Of a stretch of DNA of 64,000 bases, positions 36,407 to 47,602 are shown in pieces. The stretch comes from Bradyrhizobium sp. G127. GTDB taxonomy: Bacteria; Pseudomonadota; Alphaproteobacteria; Rhizobiales; Xanthobacteraceae. Within the stretch, counting starts at the first letter, position 1; the number at the start of each line of letters is the position of its first letter. A program made the position numbers and the translations under genes. The stretch lies in NCBI RefSeq assembly GCF_021502575.1, contig NZ_JAKFGN010000001.1:806001-870000 (forward strand), in the 5' to 3' direction. Under the pieces are notes generated by a model. The model was not told the origin of the DNA, made no database searches, and was given only the letters and a program-made list of their open reading frames with translations.

Positions 36407-37435
36407 ATGTTATCCAGATTTCAAATTTTCGCCTGTGCGGTTCTCTTGACCGCGCCCTTGTGGTTGCCTGTCAGCGCATCAGCGCAGCAGGACATCGATC
36501 CCGAAATCCGCATTGAGCGGCTGGAAAACCAGCTGCGCACGCTGACCGGCCAGAACGAGGAATTGCAGTATCGCAACCGCCAGCTCGAAGAGCAGTTGCG
36601 GGCGTTTCAGGGCGCGCAGCCGGCTCCCGCCAATCAGGCTGCGGCGGCGCGTCCTGCCGCACCCGGCACGGCGGTCGCACCGCAGGTTCAGCCGAACCCG
36701 GGTTATCAGCAAAATCCCGGCTACCAGCAGGCACCAGCGGCGCCACCTGTTGTCGGCGAAGCGCCACCGGTGATTGCCGCGCCTGTCGCCAGCAGTGGAC
36801 GCCGCGGTGACGCTTTCGATCCGAGCCGGAATCCGAATGCCCCCGGTGTGCCGCGCGCGCTGGGCGGTGGACAACTTCCTGTCACGGAGGCTCCGGTTGG
36901 CGCGCCGGGCGGACGTGATGCGGGCGAGCCCCTTGACCTGTCGAATGTCGGCCGCCCTCGCGATCCCTATGGTAGCGGCGCGCCGACTCAACAGCGCCAG
37001 ACCCCGCCTGCCCCGAATACCACGGCATCGTTGACCACATTGCCGCCGTCGGCCACGCCGCGGGACGAGTTCGATCTCGGTATTGGATACGTCCAGCGCA
37101 AGGATTATGCGCTCGCCGAAGAGACGATGCGAAACTTCGCGGTTAAATATCCCACCGATCCACTGCTGCCGGATTCGCAGTACTGGCTCGGCGAAAGCCT
37201 GTACCAGCGGCAGAAATACCGCGACGCCGCCGAAGCGTTTCTGGGCGTCACCACCAAGTTCGACACGTCGGCGAAGGCGCCCGACGCGCTGCTCCGGCTC
37301 GGTCAGTCGCTCGCAGCGCTGAAGGAGAAGGAAGCCGCCTGCGCCGCGTTCGGCGAAATCAACCGGAAATATCCGCGCGCCTCCAACGGGGTGAAGCAGG
37401 GCGTTACCCGCGAACAGAAGCGGGTGGGCTGCTGA
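36407..37435 (+). CDS. cpoB: Tol-Pal system protein CpoB (YbgF)
   Basis: The 342-residue periplasmic protein has a signal peptide ending at ASAQQ, a trimerising coiled coil (RIERLENQLRTLTGQNEELQYRNRQLEEQLRAF), a Pro/Ala/Gly-rich linker (about 70-215) and a TPR domain (about 215-342: YVQRKDYALAEETMRNFAVKYPTDPLLPDSQYWLGESLYQRQKYRDAAEAFLGV). CpoB coordinates peptidoglycan synthesis and outer-membrane constriction with Tol-Pal. It follows pal as usual. Confidence 0.94.
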   Translation: MLSRFQIFACAVLLTAPLWLPVSASAQQDIDPEIRIERLENQLRTLTGQNEELQYRNRQLEEQLRAFQGAQPAPANQAAAARPAAPGTAVAPQVQPNPGYQQNPGYQQAPAAPPVVGEAPPVIAAPVASSGRRGDAFDPSRNPNAPGVPRALGGGQLPVTEAPVGAPGGRDAGEPLDLSNVGRPRDPYGSGAPTQQRQTPPAPNTTASLTTLPPSATPRDEFDLGIGYVQRKDYALAEETMRNFAVKYPTDPLLPDSQYWLGESLYQRQKYRDAAEAFLGVTTKFDTSAKAPDALLRLGQSLAALKEKEAACAAFGEINRKYPRASNGVKQGVTREQKRVGC

Positions 37436-37527
37436 GGATAGGGTTCGCGCCGGATTTGGTGCGAGGACTTTAGACGCGTTTTGGGGCATCATCCGTTAAA
37501 TCGGAATCCGGATGTCCCGATAGCGCT

Positions 37528-38625
37528 ATGCCCAAATCTGACTCGTCCAAATCTCGGTCGTCCAAGTCTCGGTCGTCCAGGATCAAATCCAGGCTTCACG
37601 AGCCACCGATCACCGCCGCCGAAGCGCGGGGCCTGTTTGCCGAGTGGAAAACCGCGCCCGCGATTGTGCTGGCGATCTCCGGCGGCCCGGACTCCGTTGC
37701 ATTGATGTGGCTTGCCGCGCGCTGGCGGCGGACGTTGAAAAAAGCGCCGCATCTGGTGGCGGTCACGGTCGATCATGCCCTGCGCAAGGAGGCCGCCCGG
37801 GAGGCCCGCGACGTCAAGCGTCTCGCCAAGGCGCTGGAGATCGAACATCGCACCGTTCGCTGGTCCGGCGCGAAACCGGAGACCGGCGTGCCGTCGGCCG
37901 CGCGTGATGCGCGCTACCGGCTGCTGGTTCGCGCCGCGCAGCGTCATGGTGCATCGCATATTTTCACGGCGCACACCCGGGACGACCAGGCTGAGACCGT
38001 TATCATGCGGCTGTCGCGCGGCAGCGGCATTGCCGGACTGGCAGCGATGGCGCGGCAGTCGGATCGGGAAGGCATGGTGCTGGCGCGGCCGTTCCTGGAT
38101 GTGCCGAAATCACGGCTGGTCGCCACGCTTCAAAAAGCCGGCATTGCCTTTGCCGACGATCCCACCAACCGCGATCCGCGTTTTACGCGCCCAAGGCTGC
38201 GTGCGCTGATGCCCGCGCTGGCGGCCGAAGGGGCCGACGCGCGCAGTCTGGCGCGGCTCGCATCGCGTCTTGCCCGCGCCAACGCGGCGCTGGAGATTAT
38301 GACGGATGGTGCATTGCGTTATCTGGCGAGCATCAATCCGGGCAGCGGGTTCGAACTGGCGGCCTTTATCGCGCTGTCCGACGAAATCCGGGTGAGGCTT
38401 TTGCTGCGCGCGATCAATCGTGTCGGTCATGAGGGGCCAGCTGAACTCGGCAAGGTTGAGGCCCTGGTGCAGGCGATTGATGAGGCGGCGGCCAGGGCAA
38501 AGAACGCGGGCGGGCGGTTCCGTTTCAAGCAGACGCTGGCCGGGGCGGTCATCAGCATCGACAAAGGCCGCATCCATATCGTGCCGGCTCCGCCAAGGGG
38601 GCGGCGGAGGGCTGGTTTGCCTTAA
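37528..38625 (+). CDS. tilS: tRNA(Ile)-lysidine synthetase TilS
   Basis: The 365-residue enzyme modifies the wobble cytidine of tRNA-Ile(CAU) to lysidine. The PP-loop motif SGGPDSVALM is intact, and VTVDHALRKEAAREA, ARDARYRLL, TAHTRDDQAETVIMRLSRG and ADDPTNRDPRFTRPRLR are conserved. The N-terminus carries a low-complexity Ser/Lys/Arg repeat (SKSRSSKSRSSR) from a tandem DNA repeat at 37545-37582. The position between cpoB and ftsH is typical of alphaproteobacteria. Confidence 0.95.
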   Translation: MPKSDSSKSRSSKSRSSRIKSRLHEPPITAAEARGLFAEWKTAPAIVLAISGGPDSVALMWLAARWRRTLKKAPHLVAVTVDHALRKEAAREARDVKRLAKALEIEHRTVRWSGAKPETGVPSAARDARYRLLVRAAQRHGASHIFTAHTRDDQAETVIMRLSRGSGIAGLAAMARQSDREGMVLARPFLDVPKSRLVATLQKAGIAFADDPTNRDPRFTRPRLRALMPALAAEGADARSLARLASRLARANAALEIMTDGALRYLASINPGSGFELAAFIALSDEIRVRLLLRAINRVGHEGPAELGKVEALVQAIDEAAARAKNAGGRFRFKQTLAGAVISIDKGRIHIVPAPPRGRRRAGLP

Positions 38626-38818
38626 CCACTGTTGAAATAGCCCGGGTAAGCCGCCCTTATTTCACCCGGAATGGCATTAAGATGCGTTAAATAGTCCCGC
38701 GAGGTTCCCTTGGCATTGAGGGGGTCCGCACCTAGATTGTACTGCAACCCGCACCAAGAAACGTGTTGCAGGCCCAAGGATATGAGGCCGCGATTCATGC
38801 GGCCACGAAGGAAGCTCA

Positions 38819-40735
<1,917 letters not shown>

Positions 40736-40755
40736 GTCTCGCGACATCATTCTGA

Positions 40756-40786
40756 AAAGGCCGGTTTTCGAACCGGCCTTTTTCGT
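40756..40786 (+). terminator. Rho-independent terminator after ftsH
   Basis: AAAGGCCGGTT and AACCGGCCTTT form a perfect 11-bp stem with a TTCG loop, followed by TTCGTTT. Confidence 0.93.
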
Positions 40787-40906
40787 TTGCAGTTCGCCGC
40801 TCGGGCAGTTCGCTCCGCGCGATCCGCATGGGCGGCTGCGCTTGCCCCCTGTTTGAACATGGGTCGCAGCCGCGGCGCTTGACCACATGCTTCGTTCACC
40901 GCACCG

Positions 40907-41719
40907 ATGGCGTCTCATGCGGATGAATCGATGACGACGCTTCACCCCCCGTCCGAGACGGTGCCCGATCATTTCCACACGCCCGCCTACTGGTCGTCCA
41001 AGGCGATCGTGCCGGGCATCTACGCCATCTCGCCGATGCTGCCGGGTACCATCGCGTTCGGTATGGCGTTCGGCGCGCTTTGCGCCCAGAAGAATTTCAC
41101 TCTGGCCGAAGTGCAGGTGATGATGGCGTTCGTTTATGGCGGGCTGTCGCAGTTCGTCGCAGTCTCGTCGTGGCCGGATCAGCTCACGGTGACGTCGATC
41201 GCGACGCTGGCGCTGCTGACGCTGACCGTGAATATCCGTTTCTCGCTGATGAGCGCCAGCCTGCGCCCGTGGTTCGGCACGCTGCCGCCATGGCAGTCCT
41301 ATCCCTCAATGCTGCTGGTCACCGACGGCGGCTGGCTTGCCGCCACGCGCTATCGCAATCACGGCGGCGCCGATGCGTCGTTCTTCGTGGGCGGCGGCAT
41401 CGTGCTTTATATCGTCTGGTTTGTCTCTTCGCTGCCCGGATATCTGCTGGCGGGACAATTAAGCGATCCGAAAAAGTATGGCGTCGATCTGGTGGTGCCG
41501 GCGTTCTATGCCGCGATGCTGGTACCGGCCTGGAAAGGCCCGCGGCGTGCCATTCCCTGGGCCGTCGCAGGCGTGGTGGCGCTCGCGGTGCATTGGCTGG
41601 TGCCGGGTTGGTGGTTCATCATCGCGGGCGCGGTGTCGGGCGCGATCTGCGCCGGCCTAATGGATGATCCACCTGCCGCCGATCCGCATGCCAACTCCCA
41701 CGGGAAGGGCGGCGTATGA
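40907..41719 (+). CDS. azlC: AzlC family transporter (branched-chain amino acid exporter large subunit)
   Basis: The 270-residue protein (ATG 40907; ATG 40931 is an alternative) has about seven membrane helices and the AzlC signature AISPMLPGTIAFGMAFGALC followed by MMAFVYGGLSQFVAVSSW and LTLTVNIRFSLMSASLRPW. AzlC with AzlD exports branched-chain amino acids or their analogues. Its stop overlaps the azlD start (ATGA). Confidence 0.93.
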   Translation: MASHADESMTTLHPPSETVPDHFHTPAYWSSKAIVPGIYAISPMLPGTIAFGMAFGALCAQKNFTLAEVQVMMAFVYGGLSQFVAVSSWPDQLTVTSIATLALLTLTVNIRFSLMSASLRPWFGTLPPWQSYPSMLLVTDGGWLAATRYRNHGGADASFFVGGGIVLYIVWFVSSLPGYLLAGQLSDPKKYGVDLVVPAFYAAMLVPAWKGPRRAIPWAVAGVVALAVHWLVPGWWFIIAGAVSGAICAGLMDDPPAADPHANSHGKGGV

Positions 41720-42033
41720 GCGAATTCCTGCGTTCCGACGTGATGATCGCATTCGCCGTGATGACGGCGGTGACGGTGGCCTCGCGCCTCGGCGGCTACT
41801 GGCTGATGGGTTATGTCACCATCACGCCGCGCGTGCGGCGGATGCTCGACGCGCTGCCCGGATCGATTATCGTTGCCGCGTCGCTGCCGGTCGCGGTCAA
41901 TGGCGGCGCGGTCGTGCTGTTCGCGATTGGTGCGGCGGTCGCCATCACCATCGTCCGGCGCAACGAGTTTGTCGCCGTGATCACCGGAATGGCGGTGGCG
42001 GCGCTGGCGCGCGCGATGGGATTCAGCGGTTAA
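41716..42033 (+). CDS. azlD: AzlD domain protein (branched-chain amino acid exporter small subunit)
   Basis: The 105-residue protein has about four membrane helices, with VTVASRLGGYWLMGYV and RVRRMLDALPGSIIVAASLPVAV matching AzlD. It is coupled by a 4-bp overlap to azlC and completes the exporter. Confidence 0.92.
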   Translation: MSEFLRSDVMIAFAVMTAVTVASRLGGYWLMGYVTITPRVRRMLDALPGSIIVAASLPVAVNGGAVVLFAIGAAVAITIVRRNEFVAVITGMAVAALARAMGFSG

Positions 42034-42090
42034 ATTTATGCTGCACTGCGAATTTGAATCCGCGCATCTTGAAACGCTTGTTTTCGCTTT

Positions 42091-42104
42091 TGAACTGATG
42101 TTCA
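42091..42104. promoter_or_regulatory. Putative TetR-type operator TGAAC-N4-GTTCA
   Basis: TGAACTGATGTTCA is a perfect 5-bp inverted repeat around TGAT, 27 bp before the tetR ATG. Its size and form fit autoregulation by a TetR protein. Confidence 0.55.
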
Positions 42105-42131
42105 CTTCTTTTCGGGAGACGAACGCCGTCA

Positions 42132-42824
42132 ATGGTTTACAGGCGAACTCATCAGGTCGTGAAACGCCTTGCGGCGCGCCGCAACGCGATTCTTTCGGCC
42201 GCACGCGACGCCGCTGCCGAAGGCGGAATGGCGGCGGTTCAGATTGCGCCGGTTGCCTCCCGCGCCAATGTTGCAGCGGGTACGGTCTATCGCTACTTCC
42301 CGTCCAAGGCCGATCTGATTTCCGAGTTGATCGCGGATGTGTCGCGCGCCGAACTAACGGCGATCAGGCGTGCCGCTGATGCTGCGCCTGGGCCTTCGTC
42401 GGCGCTGGCCGCGGCAGTGACCACGATTGCCGTGCATGTGGTATCGAACCGCAAGCTGGCCTGGGGCATTCTCGCCGAGCCGGTGGATGTGGATGTGACC
42501 GCATCGCGTCTTGCCAGCCGCCGCGAGATCGCCGCCGAAGTCGAAGCGCGGATCGAGGCCGCGGTGCGGGCGGGGCATCTTCCGGCACAGGACATCTCGC
42601 TGGCCGCCACAGCCCTGATCGGAGCGCTGCACGAGTCGCTGGTCGGCCCGCTCGCGCCCGATGACATCGACGATCCGGTGAAACTGCGCGACTCGGTGCA
42701 GGCGATTACGCTGTTTGCGCTTCGTGCCGTCGGTGTGCTCGATGCGCGCGCGCGCGGTCTGGTGGTGCAGGCGGTGATGCCCGTGATGCCCGCGCGGCGG
42801 GAGCTGGGCGCGCTGGTCGGGTAA
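42132..42824 (+). CDS. TetR/AcrR family transcriptional regulator
   Basis: The 230-residue protein has an N-terminal helix-turn-helix (RRNAILSAARDAAAEGGMAAVQIAPVASRANVAAGTVYRYFPSKADLISELI) and a helical ligand domain. It lies between azlCD and glcD on the same strand; its targets cannot be told, though a palindrome upstream suggests autoregulation. It ends ~140 bp before glcD. Confidence 0.91.
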   Translation: MVYRRTHQVVKRLAARRNAILSAARDAAAEGGMAAVQIAPVASRANVAAGTVYRYFPSKADLISELIADVSRAELTAIRRAADAAPGPSSALAAAVTTIAVHVVSNRKLAWGILAEPVDVDVTASRLASRREIAAEVEARIEAAVRAGHLPAQDISLAATALIGALHESLVGPLAPDDIDDPVKLRDSVQAITLFALRAVGVLDARARGLVVQAVMPVMPARRELGALVG

Positions 42825-42967
42825 AAATTACGGCATTGCGTCGCCATGGGCCGCGCCGGCTCCAAGAGCTCGTTGGTCTTTGGAACTATTCAAAACCCGC
42901 AAGATGTGGTTGATACACCGGAACAAATAATGCGTGACACAAACACGCTGCGTTCTGGAGACCGCAC

Positions 42968-44461
42968 ATGTCCATCATGATGCCTGAGCCCGATCAGGCG
43001 GTGCTCGCGCGCCGCGAAGAGATCGTCGCCGCCTTGAGTAAAATCGTGCCGGGCGAGGGCGTGATCTCGACGACGCGGGAGATGCAGCCCTATGAATCGG
43101 ACGCGCTGACGGCCTATCGCCAGCCGCCGATGGTGGTGGTGCTGCCGGACACCACCGAACAGGTCTCGCAGGTTTTGAAGTACTGCTACGACAACGGCAT
43201 CAAGGTGGTGCCGCGCGGCTCCGGCACCTCGCTGTCGGGAGGCTCGCTGCCGCTCGCGGACGGCGTGCTGCTCGGCCTCGGCAAATTCAAGCGCGTGCGC
43301 GAAATCGATTTCGACAATCGCGTCGCGGTGGTGGAGCCCGGCGTCACTAACCTCGCCATCAGCCAGGCTGTGGCGCATGAGGGATTCTACTACGCGCCCG
43401 ATCCGTCATCGCAGATCGCCTGCTCGATTGGCGGAAATGTCGCGGAGAACTCTGGCGGCGTTCACAGCCTGAAATACGGCATGACCACCAACAACGTGCT
43501 GGGCTGCGAATTCGTGCTGATCACCGGCGAAATCCTGCGCATCGGCGGCAAGGCCCCCGAGAACGACGGCTACGACCTGATGGGGATCATCAACGGATCG
43601 GAGGGGCTGCTCGGCGTCGTCACCGAGGTCACTGTGCGCATCCTGCAGAAGCCGGAAACGGCCCGTGCCCTGATGGTGGGCTTCGCCTCGGTCGAGGACG
43701 CCGGACAGTGCGTGGCCAACATCATCGGCGCGGGGATCATTCCCGGCGGCATGGAGATGATGGACAAGAACGCGATCGTAGCCGCCGAAGCCTTCGTCCA
43801 TGCGGGCTATCCGCTCGATGTCGAAGCGCTGCTGATCATCGAACTGGACGGCCCGAAGGTCGAAGTCGATGAACTGATCGAGCGCGTCGAGAAGATCGCG
43901 CGCGGCTGCGGCTCGACCACCCTGCAGATTTCGAATTCCGAGCAGGAGCGGCTGCTGTTCTGGTCCGGTCGCAAGGCGGCGTTTCCGGCGGTAGGGCGGC
44001 TGTCGCCGGATTATCTCTGCATGGACGGCACTATTCCGCGCGGCAAGCTGCCCGAGGCGCTGGCCGGGATACGCGACCTGTCGGAGAAATATGGCCTGCG
44101 TGTCGCCAATGTCTTCCACGCCGGCGACGGCAATCTTCATCCTCTTATTCTGTACGATGCAAATATCCCCGAAGAGATGGACAAGGCGGAAGCCTTTGGC
44201 TCGGACATCCTGCGCCTGTGCGTGAAACTCGGCGGCGTCCTGACCGGCGAGCACGGCGTCGGTGTCGAGAAGCGCGACCTGATGCCGGAGATGTTCAGCG
44301 ATATCGACCTCGCCCAACAGCAGCGTCTGAAATGTGCCTTCGATACGCAAGGATTGCTCAATCCCGGCAAGGTGTTTCCGACCCTGCACCGCTGCGCCGA
44401 ACTTGGGCGGGTCCATGTCCATGGTGGCAAGCTGGCGTTTCCGGACATCCCGCGATTCTGA
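42968..44461 (+). CDS. glcD: Glycolate oxidase subunit GlcD (FAD-linked)
   Basis: The 497-residue FAD-binding flavoprotein subunit of glycolate oxidase carries the VAO-family FAD-binding segment (VPRGSGTSLSGGSLPLADG), SIGGNVAENSGGVHSLKYG, YDLMGIINGSEGLLGVVTEVTVRI and the C-terminal HAGDGNLHPLI and GVLTGEHGVGVEKRDLM. It oxidises glycolate or D-lactate, passing electrons through GlcE/GlcF to the quinone pool. It is the first gene of glcDEF. Confidence 0.96.
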   Translation: MSIMMPEPDQAVLARREEIVAALSKIVPGEGVISTTREMQPYESDALTAYRQPPMVVVLPDTTEQVSQVLKYCYDNGIKVVPRGSGTSLSGGSLPLADGVLLGLGKFKRVREIDFDNRVAVVEPGVTNLAISQAVAHEGFYYAPDPSSQIACSIGGNVAENSGGVHSLKYGMTTNNVLGCEFVLITGEILRIGGKAPENDGYDLMGIINGSEGLLGVVTEVTVRILQKPETARALMVGFASVEDAGQCVANIIGAGIIPGGMEMMDKNAIVAAEAFVHAGYPLDVEALLIIELDGPKVEVDELIERVEKIARGCGSTTLQISNSEQERLLFWSGRKAAFPAVGRLSPDYLCMDGTIPRGKLPEALAGIRDLSEKYGLRVANVFHAGDGNLHPLILYDANIPEEMDKAEAFGSDILRLCVKLGGVLTGEHGVGVEKRDLMPEMFSDIDLAQQQRLKCAFDTQGLLNPGKVFPTLHRCAELGRVHVHGGKLAFPDIPRF

Positions 44462-44542
44462 GCCTGATCGCGGGTAAATCATCAATCGCCGGGCAATCGG
44501 CCGGCATCATTCGATTTGCAACACAAAGAAACGAGCGTTGGT

Positions 44543-45775
44543 GTGGATACCCTGAAAGTGCGTGACGCGAAGGATGTGGAGCAGGCCGTGCGCGACGCAC
44601 TCGCCGCCGAGCAGCCGCTTGAAATCATCGGTCACGGCAGCAAGCGCGCCATCGGGCTCCCGATGGCGACCAACGCGGTCCTCGACCTGTCGGCGCTCAA
44701 CGCCATCACGTCCTATGAGCCGAACGAGTTGATCGTCACCGTCCAGGCTGGTGCGCCGATGGCCGATCTGCTGTCGCTGATCGATTCGAAGAACCAGCAA
44801 TTCGCGTTCGATCCCATGGACACGTCGGTGCTGCTGGGAACGCCGCGCGGCGCCGGGACCATCGGCGGCACCATCGCTGCGGGGTTGGCGGGACCGCGGC
44901 GCATCAAGGCCGGCGGCGCGCGAGATCATCTGCTCGGAGCTTATGCGGTCTCCGGCTTCGGCGATTCGTTCAAGGCCGGCGGCAAGGTGGTGAAGAACGT
45001 CACCGGCTATGACCTCTGCAAGCTGCTCGCGGGGTCATGGGGCACGCTGTCGGTGATGACGGAAGTGACGCTCAAGGTTCTGCCGAAGGCGGAAAACGAG
45101 CGGACGCTGGTTTTGCGCGGTCTCGACGATGTCACTGCGAACCGGGCCATGACGGCGGCGCTGGGATCATCGTTCGACGTGTCGGGCGTTGCGCATCTGC
45201 CGGCGTCGATCTTCCGGACCGCTGGCGACGGGCTGGCCGGTCTCGGAGGCTCTCAACAGGGTGTGACGCTGATCCGGCTGGAGGGAATCGGCGCGTCGGT
45301 GTCCGATCGCGCCGGATCGGTAAAGCAGTTGCTTGCGGCGTTCGGTGCGGCGGATTTGATCGCGGACGACGCCTCCTTATCGGTCTGGGAGGCGATCCGC
45401 GACGTCACGCCGTTCGCGGCATCCGGATCGCTGGGCGCGTGGCCGGTGTGGCGCATCGTGTGTCCGCCGGCGTCGGGCGGCGCATTCGGCCAGGCACTGG
45501 CACGCGAGACCGGCGGCGACGTGATCTACGATTGGGGCGGCGGGCTGATCTGGGCGGCGTTGCCGCCCGCAGCGGACGCCCACGCCTCGATGCTGCGCGA
45601 ACGTCTCAAGCCTATCGGCGGCCACGCCACGCTGCTTCGTGCCGCCGACCAGGTGCGCAATACGGTCGATGTTTTCCAGCCTCAGGAGCCGGGCGTCGCG
45701 GCGCTGGGCGCGCGCGTCAAGGCGAGCTTCGATCCCCGCAATATCTTCAATCGCGGCCGGATGGTGCGCGCATGA
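44543..45775 (+). CDS. glcE: Glycolate oxidase subunit GlcE
   Basis: About 410 residues from GTG 44543 (VDTLKVRDAKDVEQAV); a TTG at 44516 is an alternative. It has the FAD-binding segment GHGSKRAIGLPM, LLGTPRGAGTIGGTIAAGLAGPRRIKAGGARDHLLG and GKVVKNVTGYDLCKLLAGSWGTLSVMTEVTLK, and ends ASFDPRNIFNRGRMV. It is the second, FAD-containing subunit. GlcF starts 17 bp downstream. Confidence 0.95.
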   Translation: MDTLKVRDAKDVEQAVRDALAAEQPLEIIGHGSKRAIGLPMATNAVLDLSALNAITSYEPNELIVTVQAGAPMADLLSLIDSKNQQFAFDPMDTSVLLGTPRGAGTIGGTIAAGLAGPRRIKAGGARDHLLGAYAVSGFGDSFKAGGKVVKNVTGYDLCKLLAGSWGTLSVMTEVTLKVLPKAENERTLVLRGLDDVTANRAMTAALGSSFDVSGVAHLPASIFRTAGDGLAGLGGSQQGVTLIRLEGIGASVSDRAGSVKQLLAAFGAADLIADDASLSVWEAIRDVTPFAASGSLGAWPVWRIVCPPASGGAFGQALARETGGDVIYDWGGGLIWAALPPAADAHASMLRERLKPIGGHATLLRAADQVRNTVDVFQPQEPGVAALGARVKASFDPRNIFNRGRMVRA

Positions 45776-45791
45776 TCCGGACAACTCAGCC

Positions 45792-47156
45792 ATGAAGACC
45801 GAATTTTCCCTAAGCCAGCTCGCCGATCCCGATATCCGCGAAGCCGACAAGATTCTGCGCGCCTGCGTCCATTGCGGATTCTGCACCGCGACCTGTCCGA
45901 CCTATGTCCTGCTCGGCGACGAACTCGATAGTCCGCGCGGCCGGATTTACCTGATCAAGGACATGCTGGAGAACGACCGCGCGCCGACACAGGAGGTGGT
46001 CAAGCACATCGACCGCTGCCTGTCGTGCCTGGCCTGCATGACGACCTGTCCGTCGGGGGTGAACTACATGCACCTCGTCGATCAGGCGCGGGTGAAGGTC
46101 GAGGAGGAATATGCGCGGCCGTTGCCGGAGCGATTTCTGCGGGGTGTCCTCGCCTTCGTGCTGCCGCGTCCGGGCCTGTTCAGGGTCAGCATGATCGCGG
46201 CCCGGATCGCGCGGCCGTTCGCGGCGCTGCTGCCGGCTCCCTCCGGCGCGACCGCGCCGTCCTTCTTCGACCGGCTTCGGGCCATGCTGGCGCTGGCGCC
46301 GGGACATTTGCCTGCGCCGGGGCCTGCGGGTGGCACGATATTCCCCGCCGAGGGCAAGAAGCGCGGCCGGGTCGCCTTATTGCAGGGATGCGCCCAGCAG
46401 GTGCTGTCGCCGGGGATCAATCAGGCGGCCGTTCGGATGCTGACCCGCCACGGCATCGAGGTGGTGCTGGTCGCGGACGAACAATGCTGCGGCTCGCTGA
46501 CGCATCACATGGGCCACGATGGCGACGCGCTGAAGCGTGCGCGGGCAAACATCGAGGTGTGGACAAACGAGGCTGACCGGAATGGCCTCGATGCCATCCT
46601 CGTCACTACGTCGGGATGCGGCACCACGATCAAGGACTACGGCTACATGCTGCGCGAAGATGGCGCTTATGCAGCCAAAGCCGCGCGAATATCGGCTTTG
46701 GCGAAGGACGTGACCGAGTATGTCGCGAGCCTCGACATCGCGTGGCCGCAAAGCAAAAGCGATCTCGTCGTCGCGTATCACTCCGCATGTTCGTTGCAGC
46801 ACGGACAGAAAATCACGCAGCTTCCGAAAGAATTGCTTTCCAAGAGCGGATTCGTGGTGAAAGATGTACCGGAGAGTCATCTGTGTTGCGGTTCGGCAGG
46901 AACGTACAACATCCTCCAGCCCAGCATTGCAAAGCGATTACGCGAACGGAAGGTCGCCAACATCGCGTCGACGAAGCCGGACATCATCTCTGCCGGCAAC
47001 ATCGGTTGCATGGTGCAGATCGGCTCGGTGGAAAGTACCGACGGAACGTCAGTCCCTGTGGTGCATACGATTGAGCTGCTCGACTGGGCGACAGGCGGTC
47101 CTCGACCGGATTTATTGACGAGATCGATGAAGGGCCCCCGCGTTGGGAGTGCCTGA
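45792..47156 (+). CDS. glcF: Glycolate oxidase iron-sulfur subunit GlcF
   Basis: The 454-residue subunit has two ferredoxin-like 4Fe-4S motifs near the N-terminus (CVHCGFCTATCPTY and CLSCLACMTTCPSG) and two CCG domains (QCCGSL and LCCGSAGTYN, with cysteine-rich LQGCAQQV). It passes electrons from GlcD/GlcE towards quinone. It closes the glcDEF operon; a lysine-rich protein gene follows. Confidence 0.96.
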   Translation: MKTEFSLSQLADPDIREADKILRACVHCGFCTATCPTYVLLGDELDSPRGRIYLIKDMLENDRAPTQEVVKHIDRCLSCLACMTTCPSGVNYMHLVDQARVKVEEEYARPLPERFLRGVLAFVLPRPGLFRVSMIAARIARPFAALLPAPSGATAPSFFDRLRAMLALAPGHLPAPGPAGGTIFPAEGKKRGRVALLQGCAQQVLSPGINQAAVRMLTRHGIEVVLVADEQCCGSLTHHMGHDGDALKRARANIEVWTNEADRNGLDAILVTTSGCGTTIKDYGYMLREDGAYAAKAARISALAKDVTEYVASLDIAWPQSKSDLVVAYHSACSLQHGQKITQLPKELLSKSGFVVKDVPESHLCCGSAGTYNILQPSIAKRLRERKVANIASTKPDIISAGNIGCMVQIGSVESTDGTSVPVVHTIELLDWATGGPRPDLLTRSMKGPRVGSA

Positions 47157-47197
47157 ACGCTGGCTGAAGTGGTGCTGGCGGAAACAGGAGGACCACA

Positions 47198-47602
47198 ATG
47201 GCTAAATCTAAGAAGAAGAAATCGAAGGGTAAAAAAGCAAAGAAGCTGATGGCGGCGAAGAAGTCCGCCAAGAAGGCTTCCAAGAAGTCGGCGAAGAAGG
47301 CCGCGAAAAAGTCCGCCAAGAAGGTCGCGAAGAAATCTCCAAAGAAGGCAGCCAAGAAATCCGCCAAGAAGGTGACCAAGAAAGCTGCCAAGAAGTCGGC
47401 GAAGAAATCATCCGCCAAGAAGTCTGCCGTCAAAAAGGCTGCGCCGAAGAAGGCTGCTCCCAAGAAGAAGCGTGCGCCGAAGCCTGCCGCGCCCGCGCCT
47501 GAGCCCGCCCCGGTTTCAGCCGAGCCAAGCTGGTCCCCGGCTCCAACCTCCACGACGAGCTGGTCGTCCGGCTCCGGCAGCGAGGATAGCACCACCAGTT
47601 AA
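47198..47602 (+). CDS. Lysine-rich histone H1-like protein (AKKS-type repeats)
   Basis: The 134-residue protein is almost entirely Lys, Ala and Ser in its first 95 residues (MAKSKKKKSKGKKAKKLMAA, then repeated KKSAKKAAKK-type units), with a Pro/Ala-rich then Ser/Thr-rich tail (PAAPAPEPAP; SSGSGSEDSTTS). The composition resembles bacterial histone H1-like / AlgP / PhaF-type DNA- or polymer-binding proteins. It probably binds DNA or another polyanion. It has an AGGAGG-like site (47187-47192) 5 bases before the ATG and its own terminator. Confidence 0.85.
   Translation: MAKSKKKKSKGKKAKKLMAAKKSAKKASKKSAKKAAKKSAKKVAKKSPKKAAKKSAKKVTKKAAKKSAKKSSAKKSAVKKAAPKKAAPKKKRAPKPAAPAPEPAPVSAEPSWSPAPTSTTSWSSGSGSEDSTTS

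Noticed and set aside
38677-38690. CtrA site upstream of ftsH (TTAA-N6-TTAA)
   Set aside because: The spacing is 6, not 7, and the final C is absent; TTAA pairs of this type occur by chance often enough.
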